Notes: a model not told the origin generated them from the letters alone. Positions 24,610 through 33,280 are shown, counted from the first letter of the stretch. The stretch: DNA of 64,000 nucleotides from Pontibacter litorisediminis (GCF_029360645.1 NZ_JARDUA010000002.1:682001-746000); one strand, 5' to 3'. Translations and numbers: made by a program.

Positions 24610-24792
24610 TGAGGAGATACGGGTGGTTCGGTCGTCGTTATTCGTTACCCGTTGCTTGTTGTTAGTTATTGGTTGTTCGTCACTCGTGACAAGTTATTTA
24701 TGATTAGATTCCTAAACTCCCCAACTTTTGAACATTCTAACTCCTTAACTCTCCAACTCCCAAACTCTCTAACTTCCAGCAATCAACAATTA
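24610..24792. repeat. Word-like simple repeats (GTTATTCGTTGTTGG and TCTAACTC types)
   Basis: The spacer is made of quasi-periodic words: GTTATTCGTTACCCGTT, TTAGTTATTGGTTGTTCG, followed by a pyrimidine-rich run of CTAACTC, CCAACTC and CAAACTC units. The first type recurs at 25645-25812 and 30366-30478 and the second at 724-757. It bears no gene. Confidence 0.55.
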
Positions 24793-24796
24793 AATT

Positions 24797-24804
24797 TATC
24801 TTTG
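24797..24804 (+). promoter_or_regulatory. TAnnTTTG promoter of the SDR gene
   Basis: TATCTTTG followed by GCAG, 31 bp before the ATG at 24835. Confidence 0.55.
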
Positions 24805-24834
24805 CAGCTGATTTTAGTCGAAGAAAGTATAAAA

Positions 24835-25644
24835 ATGAAAGATAAAGTAGTGCTGATTACCGGCGGCACGTCGGGGATTGGCAAGGCGCTCGCCTTTGCC
24901 TTTGGGCGTGAGGGAGCCAAAGTAGCCGTATCAGGCCGCAACCAGCAAAACCTCGACCAGACAAGCCAGGAGCTAAGCGCAGCGGGCATCGATAATCTGG
25001 CCGTGAACGCCGACGTGAGTGTGGAAGAGCAGTGCCAGCGCATGGTGCAGGAAACAGTTGCCAAGTATGGCCGCCTGGACGTGCTCATCAACAATGCCGG
25101 CATTTCGATGCGCGCCCTGTTCGAGGACGTGGACCTGGACGTGATCCGCAAGGTAATGGACATTAACTTCTGGGGCACCGTGTACAGCACGAAGTATGCG
25201 CTACCGTACATCAAGCAGGCAAAAGGCTCTGTTGTGGGTATCTCCTCTATCGCCGGTTACAGAGGTTTACCTGCCCGCACGGGGTACTCAGCCTCTAAGT
25301 TTGCGATGCACGGCTTCCTGGAAACGCTACGCACGGAGCTGCTGCACTCCGGTGTACACGTGCTGCTTGCCTGCCCCGGCTTTACGGCCTCCAACATTCG
25401 CAACACCGCATTAGCCGCCAACGGGCAGCAGCAAGGCGAAACACCACGCGAGGAAGAAAAGATGATGAGTGCCGAGGAAGTGGCCGAACGCATCCTGAAA
25501 GCCACTATCCAGCGCCAACGCGACCTGGTGATGACCACGCAAGGCAAGCTGGCCGTTTGGGTAAACAAGCTCTTCCCGAGCCTGGCTGATAAGCTGGTGT
25601 ATAATGTAATGGCCAAGGAAAAAGACTCGCCGCTGAAGAAGTAG
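24835..25644 (+). CDS. Short-chain dehydrogenase/reductase
   Basis: 269 residues from the ATG at 24835 (MKDKVVLITGG); 61 residues of the longer frame come from low-complexity spacer. Classical SDR layout: TGGTSGIGKA cofactor motif (10-19), NNAGIS near 91-96, catalytic Ser in GISSIAGYRG, and YSASKFAMHG with the catalytic Tyr and Lys. A C-terminal helix rich in Lys (MAKEKDSPLKK) is typical of DHRS7/YqjQ-like members. Substrate unknown; cytoplasmic or membrane-associated. The gene lies between two blocks of word-like repeats. Confidence 0.9.
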   Translation: MKDKVVLITGGTSGIGKALAFAFGREGAKVAVSGRNQQNLDQTSQELSAAGIDNLAVNADVSVEEQCQRMVQETVAKYGRLDVLINNAGISMRALFEDVDLDVIRKVMDINFWGTVYSTKYALPYIKQAKGSVVGISSIAGYRGLPARTGYSASKFAMHGFLETLRTELLHSGVHVLLACPGFTASNIRNTALAANGQQQGETPREEEKMMSAEEVAERILKATIQRQRDLVMTTQGKLAVWVNKLFPSLADKLVYNVMAKEKDSPLKK

Positions 25645-25813
25645 TTGTTCGTTGTGGGTTATGCGTTATTCGGAAAAGGGAATCCCCTCAGGTTTGCTGG
25701 TTTAAAGTATAATTGCAGAGACGCCTGGCCCCTCCTGCTTGGAGGTGTAAACAGATTGGGGATGTATACTTCATAAAGAGCCAACAACGATCAACGCATA
25801 ACTAACAACCTGT
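25645..25813. repeat. Word-like repeats with inverted partners
   Basis: GTTGTTCGTTGTGGGTTATGCGTTATTCG at the start and CAACAACGATCAACGCATAACTAACAAC at the end are imperfect complements, so the 169-bp spacer between the convergent SDR and comEC genes is a large imperfect inverted repeat. Two TATACTT copies lie inside. Confidence 0.55.
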
Positions 25814-27919
25814 TCAAGGCACCTCTACCACAAAAGCTCCCGCGTCGGCTACATCATGGTATGAGATTCCGAGCGTATCCAACTGCTGGCGCAGGCGCTG
25901 GCGGTACCAAAGCGCGTTGGAGCCGTCAAGTATAAGTTTCTCAAAAGTATACGCCTGCAGCTGCTCCGGCTTCAGGCGCACGTTTTGGCGCAGGAGCAGG
26001 TAATCTACGGCAAAATCTGCCTTTGGCTGCAGCTTGGGTGGCCTGGAAAGTATGAGCCAGCGCTGCCCCTGCCACACCAGCAGCTGGTTGCTATCCGGCA
26101 GCATGAGAGTGGGCGCCGCGGCAGAGGCAAACAACACCTGCTGCGGCTCCTCCACACCTAACTGCCACAGGTGCGGCTGCACATTAAAGCTGTAATTCTG
26201 CGGATTTTGCAGCAACGCCGAATCGGCCATAAGCAGCGCCTGCTGCCCCTGCACCAACCCGATGCCCGTACCGCCGCGCACGCTGTACACCACCAGCTGC
26301 CGCTGCTGCCTTTGCTGCGCTTCCTCCCATAGCTCCTGCCCCGAAAGTATAGCCGCTACGCCTACCGCAATACCCAGGTAGCGCAATTTCCGTAGGGCCA
26401 GGAAAAGTATAAAGACGATTAGCAGGAAGTATAAAAGCCAGGTTTGCACCACACTAATATCGATGCCGGTGAGAATGGACTGCGGCCACCGCTGCAGCCA
26501 GAGGTTAAACTCGTTCATGAAACAGATGAGCCAGAAGTGCACCTGGAACAGCAAACCGCTCAGCCCCGGCACCCAGCTAAAAGCCAGCGCTGCCACCCCG
26601 GACCACAGCACCAGCGTTGCCGCCGGCACCACCAGGATGTTGGCCAGCCAGAAGTATACCGGGAATTGGTGGAAGTAGTAGAGCCCCAGCGGGAAAGTAG
26701 CCAGCTGCGCTGCCAGCGCCACCGTAAAGAGCGCCCATACTTTATCCAGCAGCCAGTTATCCACCTCCAGGAGCTTGTAAAACCTTGGCTGGAGGTACAC
26801 AATACCCAGCACCGCCAGGAACGACAACTGAAAGCCCACCTCCAGCAAGTTGAAGGGGTTGAAGTACAGCAGCACCAAAGCTGCAAAGGCAATGGTATTA
26901 TATACCACCGTTCGCCGCCGCAGCGCCATGCCTACTGTGACCAAACTAAACATCAACACCGCCCGCAGCACCGATGGCGACAGCCCCGTGACAAGGGCAT
27001 ACAGCCAAAGCATCAGGAGTAAAAGTATAGCCCCCAACCAGCCCTGCCTGTGCGTGGTTGTTAAACGGGCCAGCAAGAACATCAACACCCCATAAATAAG
27101 CCCCACGTGCAGCCCTGACACCGCCAGCACGTGCATGGTGCCCGTGTCGGCATAGGCCTGCCGGATGCTGTTGTCCAGCTCATCCTTCACACCAAGTATA
27201 AGCGCCGAGGCAATGGCATACTCCCGCCTCTCCCCCACCCGCTCGCGCAGCACCTCGTCCAGCTGGCGGCGCAGCATAATGCTATAGTATAAAATGGAGT
27301 TCGGCGGATTGGAAGCGATTTTCTGGTACTGCTGCGGCTGCAGGTAGTGGCGGTGGTGGATGTGCTTGTTGGCCAGGTAGACCTTATAATCGAACTGATT
27401 GGGGTTTAAAGGCGGCCCCACCTCCTGCGGCGCACCTTTGATGAGCAGCATATCGCCGTAGCTTGCCTCGTACGCCCGCTCCGAGTCGTGGGGCACCGAG
27501 AGCTGCACTTTGCCGGTGGCGGGCTGCCAGTTGCCGTTTACCTTCACCTGCTCCACCTCCAGCACCGTGCTCTGGTAACCGGGCTTCTGCAGCACATAAT
27601 CATTTACCACGCCTTTGTAGTGTGAGGGCGCCACTGCCAAATGGGCTATATGGTGCGGCTGGTTTAGATCGATGCGCTGGTGGGTGGTGGTATAGCCGAG
27701 CGCCACAAATGTGAGCAGGCCAAGGATACCGGCGGCATCGGTGGCAAACGTGCTTTTATATTTTCTGGCAAGTAGAGCCACTGCCACAAAAGCGGCAAAG
27801 AAAAAGGCAAGCAACCAGAGACCTTGCCCCAACTGCCTGCCTACCCCAAAGTATAATCCTATGCCCGCTATAAAGCTGAGCGTGATGCGCACAAACGGAT
27901 ATGGCGCCCAGCGCAGCAT
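25814..27919 (-). CDS. ComEC/Rec2-type DNA-translocation membrane protein
   Basis: 701 residues. Several N-terminal helices and a DUF4131-like soluble domain (about 30-200, with VVNDYVLQKPGY and RAYEASYGDMLLIKG) lead into the Competence domain: a long polytopic stretch containing ILGVKDELDNSIRQAYADTGTMHVLAVSGLHVGLIYG, the most conserved part of ComEC. The C-terminal region (from about 520) looks like a shrunken metallo-beta-lactamase domain (YSVRGGTGIGLVQGQQALLMAD) but lacks the HxHxDH metal motif. ComEC moves single-stranded DNA through the inner membrane during natural transformation. The gene's stop codon overlaps the next gene's start region at 27919, indicating an operon with the GNAT gene. 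Confidence 0.9.
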   Translation of the reverse strand: MLRWAPYPFVRITLSFIAGIGLYFGVGRQLGQGLWLLAFFFAAFVAVALLARKYKSTFATDAAGILGLLTFVALGYTTTHQRIDLNQPHHIAHLAVAPSHYKGVVNDYVLQKPGYQSTVLEVEQVKVNGNWQPATGKVQLSVPHDSERAYEASYGDMLLIKGAPQEVGPPLNPNQFDYKVYLANKHIHHRHYLQPQQYQKIASNPPNSILYYSIMLRRQLDEVLRERVGERREYAIASALILGVKDELDNSIRQAYADTGTMHVLAVSGLHVGLIYGVLMFLLARLTTTHRQGWLGAILLLLMLWLYALVTGLSPSVLRAVLMFSLVTVGMALRRRTVVYNTIAFAALVLLYFNPFNLLEVGFQLSFLAVLGIVYLQPRFYKLLEVDNWLLDKVWALFTVALAAQLATFPLGLYYFHQFPVYFWLANILVVPAATLVLWSGVAALAFSWVPGLSGLLFQVHFWLICFMNEFNLWLQRWPQSILTGIDISVVQTWLLYFLLIVFILFLALRKLRYLGIAVGVAAILSGQELWEEAQQRQQRQLVVYSVRGGTGIGLVQGQQALLMADSALLQNPQNYSFNVQPHLWQLGVEEPQQVLFASAAAPTLMLPDSNQLLVWQGQRWLILSRPPKLQPKADFAVDYLLLRQNVRLKPEQLQAYTFEKLILDGSNALWYRQRLRQQLDTLGISYHDVADAGAFVVEVP

Positions 27920-28347
27920 CAGCCTTTGTACACCATTTTATAGTGCTGTATGTCGCACTCGGTGAACATATCGCCTTCCTCCACAAAGCCATGGCGCTTG
28001 TAGAAGTTTACCGCCGGCAGCTGCGCATGCAGGTAGATTTTCTGCCCAGGCTGCGCCGCCTGCACCTCCTGTAGCACCAGTTGCAGCACCTCAGCGCCTA
28101 TACTTTTATTCCGGAACTCCGCCAGCACGGCAAAGCGCTCCAGCTTTACGCCAGCCTCGGTTTTGCGCCAGCGAGCTGCGCCGCAAGGCACACCGTCACA
28201 GGTGGCCAGGTAATGTTTGGCAGTGGCTTCGTGGGCATCATACTCGGCCTCGCGGGGCACCTGCTGCTCCTGCACAAAAACTTTTTCGCGTATGGCAAAG
28301 GCCGCTTGCTGGTCCTGCTCGGTGGCGGCTTGTCTTACCTCAATCAT
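27919..28347 (-). CDS. GNAT family N-acetyltransferase
   Basis: 142 residues of the compact ElaA/YjcF type. FAIREKVFVQEQQVP is the characteristic early helix, GAARWRK a core strand, ERFAVLAEFRNKSIGAEVLQLVL the acetyl-CoA-binding loop and helix (R-N-K-S-I-G in place of RxxGxG/A), and YLHAQLPAVNFYKRHGFVEEGDMFTECDIQHYKM the C-terminal core. It acetylates an unknown small-molecule amine in the cytoplasm. It is the first gene of a pair with comEC, sharing one base. Confidence 0.9.
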   Translation of the reverse strand: MIEVRQAATEQDQQAAFAIREKVFVQEQQVPREAEYDAHEATAKHYLATCDGVPCGAARWRKTEAGVKLERFAVLAEFRNKSIGAEVLQLVLQEVQAAQPGQKIYLHAQLPAVNFYKRHGFVEEGDMFTECDIQHYKMVYKG

Positions 28348-28361
28348 GGTGTAAACGAAGT

Positions 28362-28404
28362 ATAAAAAAGTAGAGACGCAACAGGTTGCGCCTCTACAGG
28401 TTTT
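28362..28404 (-). terminator. Terminator of phoH
   Basis: GTAGAGACGCAAC and its near-complement TTGCGCCTCTAC form a 12-bp stem with one mismatch; on the minus strand it is followed by TTTTTTATAC. The plus side also has a T tract. Confidence 0.75.
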
Positions 28405-28454
28405 TTAGAAAATATTAATCAATTCTTGGCTACAGAAAGTTCAACCTGCAGCTG

Positions 28455-29492
28455 TTATTCCGCCAGTGGCTTTCTGCTGCGGCCGTTCACTTTTACCGGT
28501 GCTCCTTCTTCGGCAGCCTTGGCCTCCTCGCGGGCGGCGCGGCGCTTCTCCTCCAGTTCGCTGTAGGCGTTCACGATGTCGCGCACCAGTCTATGGCGCA
28601 CCACGTCCTCGGCACTCATCTCCACAAAGCCGATGCCCTTCACGCCGCGCAGGATGTTTAGCGCTTCCATTAAACCGGAGCGCTGGTTGCGCGGCAGGTC
28701 GATCTGCGACCAGTCGCCGTTTACCATCAGTTTGGCGCTCGGGCCCATACGGGTCAGGAACATCTTCATTTGGGCCGGGGTGGTGTTCTGCGCCTCATCC
28801 AGCAGCACAAAAGCATTGTTCAGCGTACGGCCACGCATGTAGGCCAGCGGCGCTATCTCAATAATCTTGTTCTCCTGGTAATACTTCAGCTTCTCCACCG
28901 GTATCATGTCCTCCAGGGCGTCGTAGATCGGGCGCAGGTAAGGGTCTACCTTGTCCTTCATGTCGCCGGGCAAAAAGCCCAGGCTCTCGCCTGCCTCTAC
29001 CACCGGTCGGGAGATGATGATCTTCTTGACCTCCTTGTTCTTGAGCGCACGCACCGCCAGGGCTACCGAGATGTAGGTTTTACCCGTACCGGCCGGCCCC
29101 AGTGCGAACACCAGGTCGTTCTTCTCCACCGCATCCACCAGCTTTTGCTGGTTTGGCGTTTTGGCCTTAATCACCCCGCCCTTGCTGCCGTACACGATCA
29201 CGTCCGGAGAGGTAATAATCACCTCCTCCTCGGTCAGTGCGTCTGTTCCAAGGTATCTATTTACGCTGTTATGCGTAATCTTCCCAAACTTATGATAATG
29301 GTCTATCAGCGAAGACAGGATTTCGTGGATTTTTGTGATCTCAGGGGTCTGCCCCTGAATCTTGATCTCGTTACCTCTCGATATGATCTTGCTGCTCGGG
29401 AATGCCGCCGCAAGCTGTTTGATGTTCTGGTTCTCTGTTCCCAGGAAATCGATGAGAGATATATTCTCTAAGGTTATTACTTTCTCTACCAA
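28455..29492 (-). CDS. PhoH family ATPase
   Basis: 345 residues. The N-terminal 110 form the KH-like domain usual for PhoH (LGTENQNIKQLAAAF). The P-loop is GPAGTGKTYISVALAVRAL (about 132-140), followed by KKIIISRPVVEAGESLGFLPGD, DEAQNTTPAQMKMFLTRMG (Walker B/DEAQ) and VVNGDWSQIDLP. This is the cytoplasmic ATPase that in other bacteria is associated with phosphate starvation and RNA or stress metabolism. A Lys/Arg-rich tail follows. It is divergent from the SAM-hydrolase gene. Confidence 0.95.
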   Translation of the reverse strand: MVEKVITLENISLIDFLGTENQNIKQLAAAFPSSKIISRGNEIKIQGQTPEITKIHEILSSLIDHYHKFGKITHNSVNRYLGTDALTEEEVIITSPDVIVYGSKGGVIKAKTPNQQKLVDAVEKNDLVFALGPAGTGKTYISVALAVRALKNKEVKKIIISRPVVEAGESLGFLPGDMKDKVDPYLRPIYDALEDMIPVEKLKYYQENKIIEIAPLAYMRGRTLNNAFVLLDEAQNTTPAQMKMFLTRMGPSAKLMVNGDWSQIDLPRNQRSGLMEALNILRGVKGIGFVEMSAEDVVRHRLVRDIVNAYSELEEKRRAAREEAKAAEEGAPVKVNGRSRKPLAE

Positions 29493-29589
29493 ATGTTTAC
29501 CCTCGTATATAGCAGGTTAGGAATATTTTCTTTAATTTAAATAAATTCAGTAATATTAATACAAATCTACTCAAATTATAGTTCGTAAT

Positions 29590-30366
29590 ATGGCTGTAAT
29601 TACGTTTCTGTCTGATTTTGGATACCGGGACCACTATGTGGCCGCCGTGAAGGCCAAAATCCTCTCTCTGGATCCACAGGTGCCTGTCGTGGACATCACG
29701 CATGCCATTGAGCCTTACAACATCGCACACGCCGAGTACGTTTTCGGGGCCGTTTTCCGCGACTTCCCGGAAGGTACCGTGCACCTACTTGCCGTAGACA
29801 CCCACGGTTGTAAGAAGGGCAAATATCATGCTACAAAGTATAAAGGGCACTACTTTCTGCTGGCCGACAACGGGCTGCTCTCCCTCCTGACAGATGGTCA
29901 GCCGGAGCTGGTGGTAGAGCTGAAGACAGACGCCCCCTTTATGCCATCCCCTGCCCGCGACCTGCTGGCACCGGCCGCTGTGTTCCTGGCCCAGGGTGGC
30001 GACATAGACGTGCTCGGCGACCGCACCACCGACATCAGGCAGCTGTTTAACCGCCAACTGCGCCTCGGCGACCACGCCATCACCGGCCACGTCATCCATG
30101 TAGACCGCTACGGCAACCTCATCACCGACATCACCCGCGACAGTGTGGAGACCATTGCCCACGGCCGCACCTTCACCATCCATTTCGGCCGCGAGACTAT
30201 CGGGCGCATTTACCCCAACTACAACCAGGTGGACGACGGCGACTGCTGCTGCACCTACAACAGCGAAGGGCTGCTCTGCATCGGCATCAACAAAGGCCAC
30301 GCCGCCGAGCTATTGGGCCTGGGCTTCGACTCGCAGGTGGACGTGCGCTTTTATCCGGGGAACTGA
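29590..30366 (+). CDS. SAM hydroxide adenosyltransferase (DUF62 family)
   Basis: 258 residues. The N-terminal domain opens with TFLSDFGYRDHYVAAVKA (SAM-binding Asp), VVDITHAIEPYNIAHAEYVF, then GTVHLLAVDTHG, and the C-terminal barrel has HVIHVDRYGNLITDI and the CCCTYNSEGLLCIGINKGHAAELLGL stretch. DUF62 members cleave S-adenosylmethionine with hydroxide to adenosine and methionine; chlorinase and fluorinase are close relatives but carry a specific insertion not visible here. Cytoplasmic. It lies divergent from phoH with a 97-bp AT-rich gap that must hold both promoters. Confidence 0.92.
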   Translation: MAVITFLSDFGYRDHYVAAVKAKILSLDPQVPVVDITHAIEPYNIAHAEYVFGAVFRDFPEGTVHLLAVDTHGCKKGKYHATKYKGHYFLLADNGLLSLLTDGQPELVVELKTDAPFMPSPARDLLAPAAVFLAQGGDIDVLGDRTTDIRQLFNRQLRLGDHAITGHVIHVDRYGNLITDITRDSVETIAHGRTFTIHFGRETIGRIYPNYNQVDDGDCCCTYNSEGLLCIGINKGHAAELLGLGFDSQVDVRFYPGN

Positions 30367-30478
30367 ATTCGTTGCTCGTTATTAGTTGTTGGTTGTTCGT
30401 GTTATATTTGGCAAGCTACATGGTGAGGCTTGTGCATCTTGCTATCGAATAACGAATAACCAACAACGAATAACTATG
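30366..30478. repeat. Word-like inverted repeat
   Basis: TCGTTATTAGTTGTTGGTTGTTCG near 30373 is the partial complement of CGAATAACCAACAACGAATAAC near 30449, leaving about 45 bp between arms. Same word family as 24610 and 25645. Confidence 0.6.
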
Positions 30479-30766
30479 CTGATTCGCATTGTCCGGATGA
30501 CGTTTAAGCCGGAGAAAACAGAGGAATTCCTGGAGATTTTTCGCAACTCGAAAGAGAAGATACGCGCCTTTGAGGGTTGCCAGCACGTAGAACTGCTGCA
30601 GGACCTGCACCAACCCAACGTATACAGCACCTACAGCCTTTGGGACTCTGAGGAGCACCTGAACAACTACCGCGGCTCCGAGCTGTTCGGGCAAGTATGG
30701 CCCGCCACCAAAACGCTTTTTGCCGCTAAGCCGGAGACCTGGTCGTATAGATCAGTTAACAATTAA
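30476..30766 (+). CDS. Antibiotic biosynthesis monooxygenase (ABM) fold protein
   Basis: 96 residues from the ATG at 30476 (MLIRIVRMTF); the longer frame enters a repeat. Pattern of the ABM/dimeric alpha-beta-barrel family: RMTFKPEKTEEFLEIFRNSKEKIRAFEGCQHVELLQD, YSTYSLWDSEEHLNNYRGSELFGQVWP. Relatives are small oxygenases or isomerases acting on quinone-like substrates, but many have no assigned activity. Cytoplasmic. The start lies next to a word-repeat rather than a promoter, so co-transcription with the SAM-hydrolase gene (110 bp upstream) is possible. Confidence 0.85.
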   Translation: MLIRIVRMTFKPEKTEEFLEIFRNSKEKIRAFEGCQHVELLQDLHQPNVYSTYSLWDSEEHLNNYRGSELFGQVWPATKTLFAAKPETWSYRSVNN

Positions 30767-30838
30767 CATGTAACAGTTTTCATTCATCAGGTTGGAAAGC
30801 TATACTTCTCCTGCCAAACAATCCTGGTCCTTTTGCTG

Positions 30839-30846
30839 TACCTTTG
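30839..30846 (+). promoter_or_regulatory. TAnnTTTG promoter of hscB
   Basis: TACCTTTG, 58 bp before the ATG at 30904. A short in-frame ATG at 30883 also lies downstream of it. Confidence 0.55.
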
Positions 30847-30903
30847 CTAAGTATAGCCTGCTTTAAAAGGCCGATCTGATAAATGTTAATTGATAGTTGC
30901 TAC

Positions 30904-31440
30904 ATGAAAAACTACTTCGAGTTTTACGATATACCTGAAAGCTTCCTGCTGGACGAGAAGGCCCTGAAGAACACGTACTACAAGCTGAGCCGCGAGTACC
31001 ACCCCGACTTCTACGCCAACGAGCCGCAGGAAAAGCAGCAGGAGATTCTGCAGCTGAGCACCCAGAACACGAACGCCTACCGCACCCTCTCTGACCCGGA
31101 CCTGCGCATGCAATACATCCTGAAAGAGCACGGGCTGCTGGAAGAAGGCGGTAAGAACGAGCTGCCCGGCGACTTCCTGATGGAGATGATGGAGATAAAC
31201 GAGGAGCTGATGGAGCTGGAGTTCGACTTTGATGCCGACAAACTGCACGAGATTGGCGAGAAAACCAGCGGCCTGGTAGCCCAGCTGGACAACGACGTGC
31301 TGCCGGTGCTGCAGCGCTACCCCGAGCTGCACGGCATTACTAAAGACGAGGCCCTGCAGGAGGTAAAAACTTATTACCTGAAGAAAAAATATCTGTTGCG
31401 TATTCAGGAAACATTATCTAAGTTTGCATCCCGTTCCTGA
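30904..31440 (+). CDS. hscB: Fe-S cluster assembly co-chaperone HscB
   Basis: 178 residues from ATG 30904 (MKNYFEFYDIP); an alternative ATG at 30883 adds 7. The N-terminal J domain has YYKLSREYHPDFYAN with the HPD triad (about residues 32-34), a linker, and the HscB C-terminal helical oligomerisation domain with EINEELMELEFDFDADKLHEIGEK. The missing Cys-rich N-terminal motif of eukaryotic HSC20 is normal here. It presents IscU to the Hsp70 HscA during Fe-S cluster transfer in the cytoplasm. The usual isc partner genes are not adjacent; tRNA-Leu follows 13 bp later. Confidence 0.92.
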   Translation: MKNYFEFYDIPESFLLDEKALKNTYYKLSREYHPDFYANEPQEKQQEILQLSTQNTNAYRTLSDPDLRMQYILKEHGLLEEGGKNELPGDFLMEMMEINEELMELEFDFDADKLHEIGEKTSGLVAQLDNDVLPVLQRYPELHGITKDEALQEVKTYYLKKKYLLRIQETLSKFASRS

Positions 31441-31453
31441 TAGAGGAACAGAG

Positions 31454-31537
31454 GCCTTGGTGGCGGAATTGGTAGACGCGTTGGTCTCAAACACCAATGA
31501 GGTAACACTCGTGCCGGTTCGACTCCGGCCCAAGGTA
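31454..31537 (+). tRNA. tRNA-Leu (anticodon CAA)
   Basis: The 7-bp acceptor stem starts GCCTTGG and ends CCAAGGT plus discriminator A; D arm, a 5-bp anticodon stem (TTGGT/ACCAA) with loop CTCAAAC, a long variable arm (GAG/CTC stem) and a T arm (GCCGG-TTCGACT-CCGGC) are all present. The long variable arm and A73 fit tRNA-Leu. CCA is not encoded. It is 13 bp downstream of hscB and has its own terminator. Its 3' end borders the AT-rich accessory segment; no second copy of the 3' end was found as an attachment site. Confidence 0.97.
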
Positions 31538-31538
31538 C

Positions 31539-31574
31539 AAAAGCCCTGCAGATGAAAGTCTGCAGGGCTTTTTT
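31539..31574 (+). terminator. Terminator after tRNA-Leu
   Basis: AAGCCCTGCAGA pairs exactly with TCTGCAGGGCTT around a six-base loop and is followed by TTTTGTTTTTT. Confidence 0.9.
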
Positions 31575-31592
31575 GTTTTTTGGCTATTTTCA

Positions 31593-31614
31593 TTGTTGGT
31601 GAGAACACCAACAA
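31593..31614. repeat. TTGTTGGTG palindrome, copy 1
   Basis: Arms TTGTTGGTG and CACCAACAA with loop AGAA. First of five copies found between 31.6 and 36.6 kb; see the copies at 33429, 33534, 33863 and 36608. The gene-free stretch 31615-31876 is AT-rich and shows only upstream sequence of the KAP gene. Confidence 0.85.
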
Positions 31615-31876
31615 CGGCTGTAAAGACAACAGTTACTATTACAAGTACTGAATGTATTTCCACAGCGTATGGAAATTAATCAGCAGAGCTATCTCCTCGA
31701 CCAACTAGAGAGGGCGCTATGGGTGCTTTGTTTATAAAAAGGAACTCTGTTTCCTTTCTATATATTAATAAATTACTATAGTATATTCGATATTCAAGTT
31801 TGGCTTATTCATTCAGTTTAGGTTAATTGAAAGGGAAAAACTCTATATGTACTGTAACTATAATAATACTCAACAT

Positions 31877-33274
31877 ATGGCATTAAAGCATATTGAATTC
31901 GAAATAGACCAAGAATCTCCTTTCTAAAACTGCAAGTTACACAGAGAAAAGTACGCTGATGTTTTAACCAACATTGTTGAGAATTATCCAGAAGGATTTG
32001 TTCTCGCTATCAACAACAAATGGGGAACTGGCAAAACGACGTTTGTAAGAATGTGGGAGCAGTATTTGATAAATAGAGGGTTTAAAACTATCTACTTTAA
32101 TGCTTGGGAAAATGACTTTGAGGACAATCCATTGACTGCTTTGATTGGCGAACTAAAAGTCATAAATATAAGTGAAGAGGAAAAATTCAATAGGGTTGTA
32201 AAGAACGCGGCACTGATAACAAAAAATGTAGCACCAGCATTATTCAAAGCATTCATAAACAGATATGTTGATTCTGAAATCCTTATTGATGCCTTATCTG
32301 ATACATCGAAAAGTTTTGTGGAGATTTTTGAGGAGGATGTTAAAGAGTATGCTTCTCGTAAGAAATCAATAGCTGATTTCAAAAAAAGTCTATCGGAATT
32401 TGTTGCTAATGAGTCAAATGGAAAGCCTTTAGTTTTTGTAATAGACGAATTAGATAGATGCCGACCAAATTATGCAGTTTTACTATTAGAGCAAATAAAA
32501 CATTTCTTTTCTGTTCCAAACATAGTTTTTGTACTATCAATTCATAAAGTTCAGTTAGGCCATGCAATTCGAGGAGTATATGGTTCTGACAAGATTGATG
32601 CTAATGAGTATTTAAGGAGGTTTATAGACATTGAGTATTCTATTCCAGAAGCTGAAAGAGGAAAGTTCTTTGAACATCTATACGAATATTTTGAATACGA
32701 TACTTTTTTAGCAGCTTCAGAAAGGAGGAGATATAGAGAATTCGATTATGATAGAGAAAACTTTATAAAGACTGGCAAGGTTTTAATCGGAGACCTAACG
32801 TTACGACAACAGGAGAAAATCTTATCTCATACAAGAATAGCGTTACGAACATTAAAAGCTAACAATTATCTAGTACCAACAGTATTCATTTTCCTCGTCT
32901 ATATCAAAACAATTCATGAGGACTTTTATTCAGAATTATCAAGCAAGAGGCTGTCTTTAAAGGATATTCAAAAACGATTCTATGAAATTATAGAACCAGT
33001 TATTAATGAAGATAATAAGCGACTTTTCGTACAAATTGAAGCTTTTGTGTTGAAGTTTTATGAAAATTATAAGTCTGAATACAGAAGTCATTCGGAAATT
33101 TTAGAATGGAATTCAGAGGGAAGTAAGTATGTATTGAAAATCAATTCCAGTATAGACAATGATTTATTACTTCAGCAATTAATTGGCGATAGGATGGCTC
33201 ACGACTATGCTGATATGAAACTTTCTTACTTCCTCAATAAACTTAACCTGACTGAAAACATTAAAATAAATTAG
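31877..33274 (+). pseudogene. KAP family P-loop NTPase, broken by an in-frame TAA
   Basis: The frame opens at ATG 31877 (MALKHIEFEIDQESPF), then meets a TAA at 31925-31927, then continues without interruption (NCKLHREKYADVLTNIVENYPEGF) through Walker A GTGKTTF (from about 32024), WEND, and VFVIDELDRCRPNYAVLLLEQIKHFF (Walker B) to the end. All of this is KAP family pattern. A single A-to-T change (AAA to TAA) explains the break. No ATG, GTG or TTG lies in frame between the stop and Walker A, so a restart at ATG 32051 would lose the nucleotide-binding site. Base composition is far more AT-rich than the surroundings, and AAGTATA/TATACTT is absent. KAP proteins are membrane-associated NTPases often found in defence-related or mobile loci; acquisition near the tRNA is inferred. 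Read-through or a base-call error are alternatives. Confidence 0.75.
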
Positions 33275-33280
33275 GTGCCC

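Noticed and set aside
30386..30475. Longer N-terminus for the ABM protein
   Set aside because: The extra 30 codons are repeat sequence (word family), and the internal ATG fits the family start exactly.
31454..31540. Attachment site with repeated tRNA-Leu 3' end
   Set aside because: No second copy of the T-arm and acceptor sequence was found in the downstream region, and no integrase gene is present.
31925..31927. TAA as a recoded codon (selenocysteine or similar) in the KAP gene
   Set aside because: Selenocysteine uses TGA; the position fits a plain Lys codon changed by one base, so a nonsense mutation or base error is simpler.
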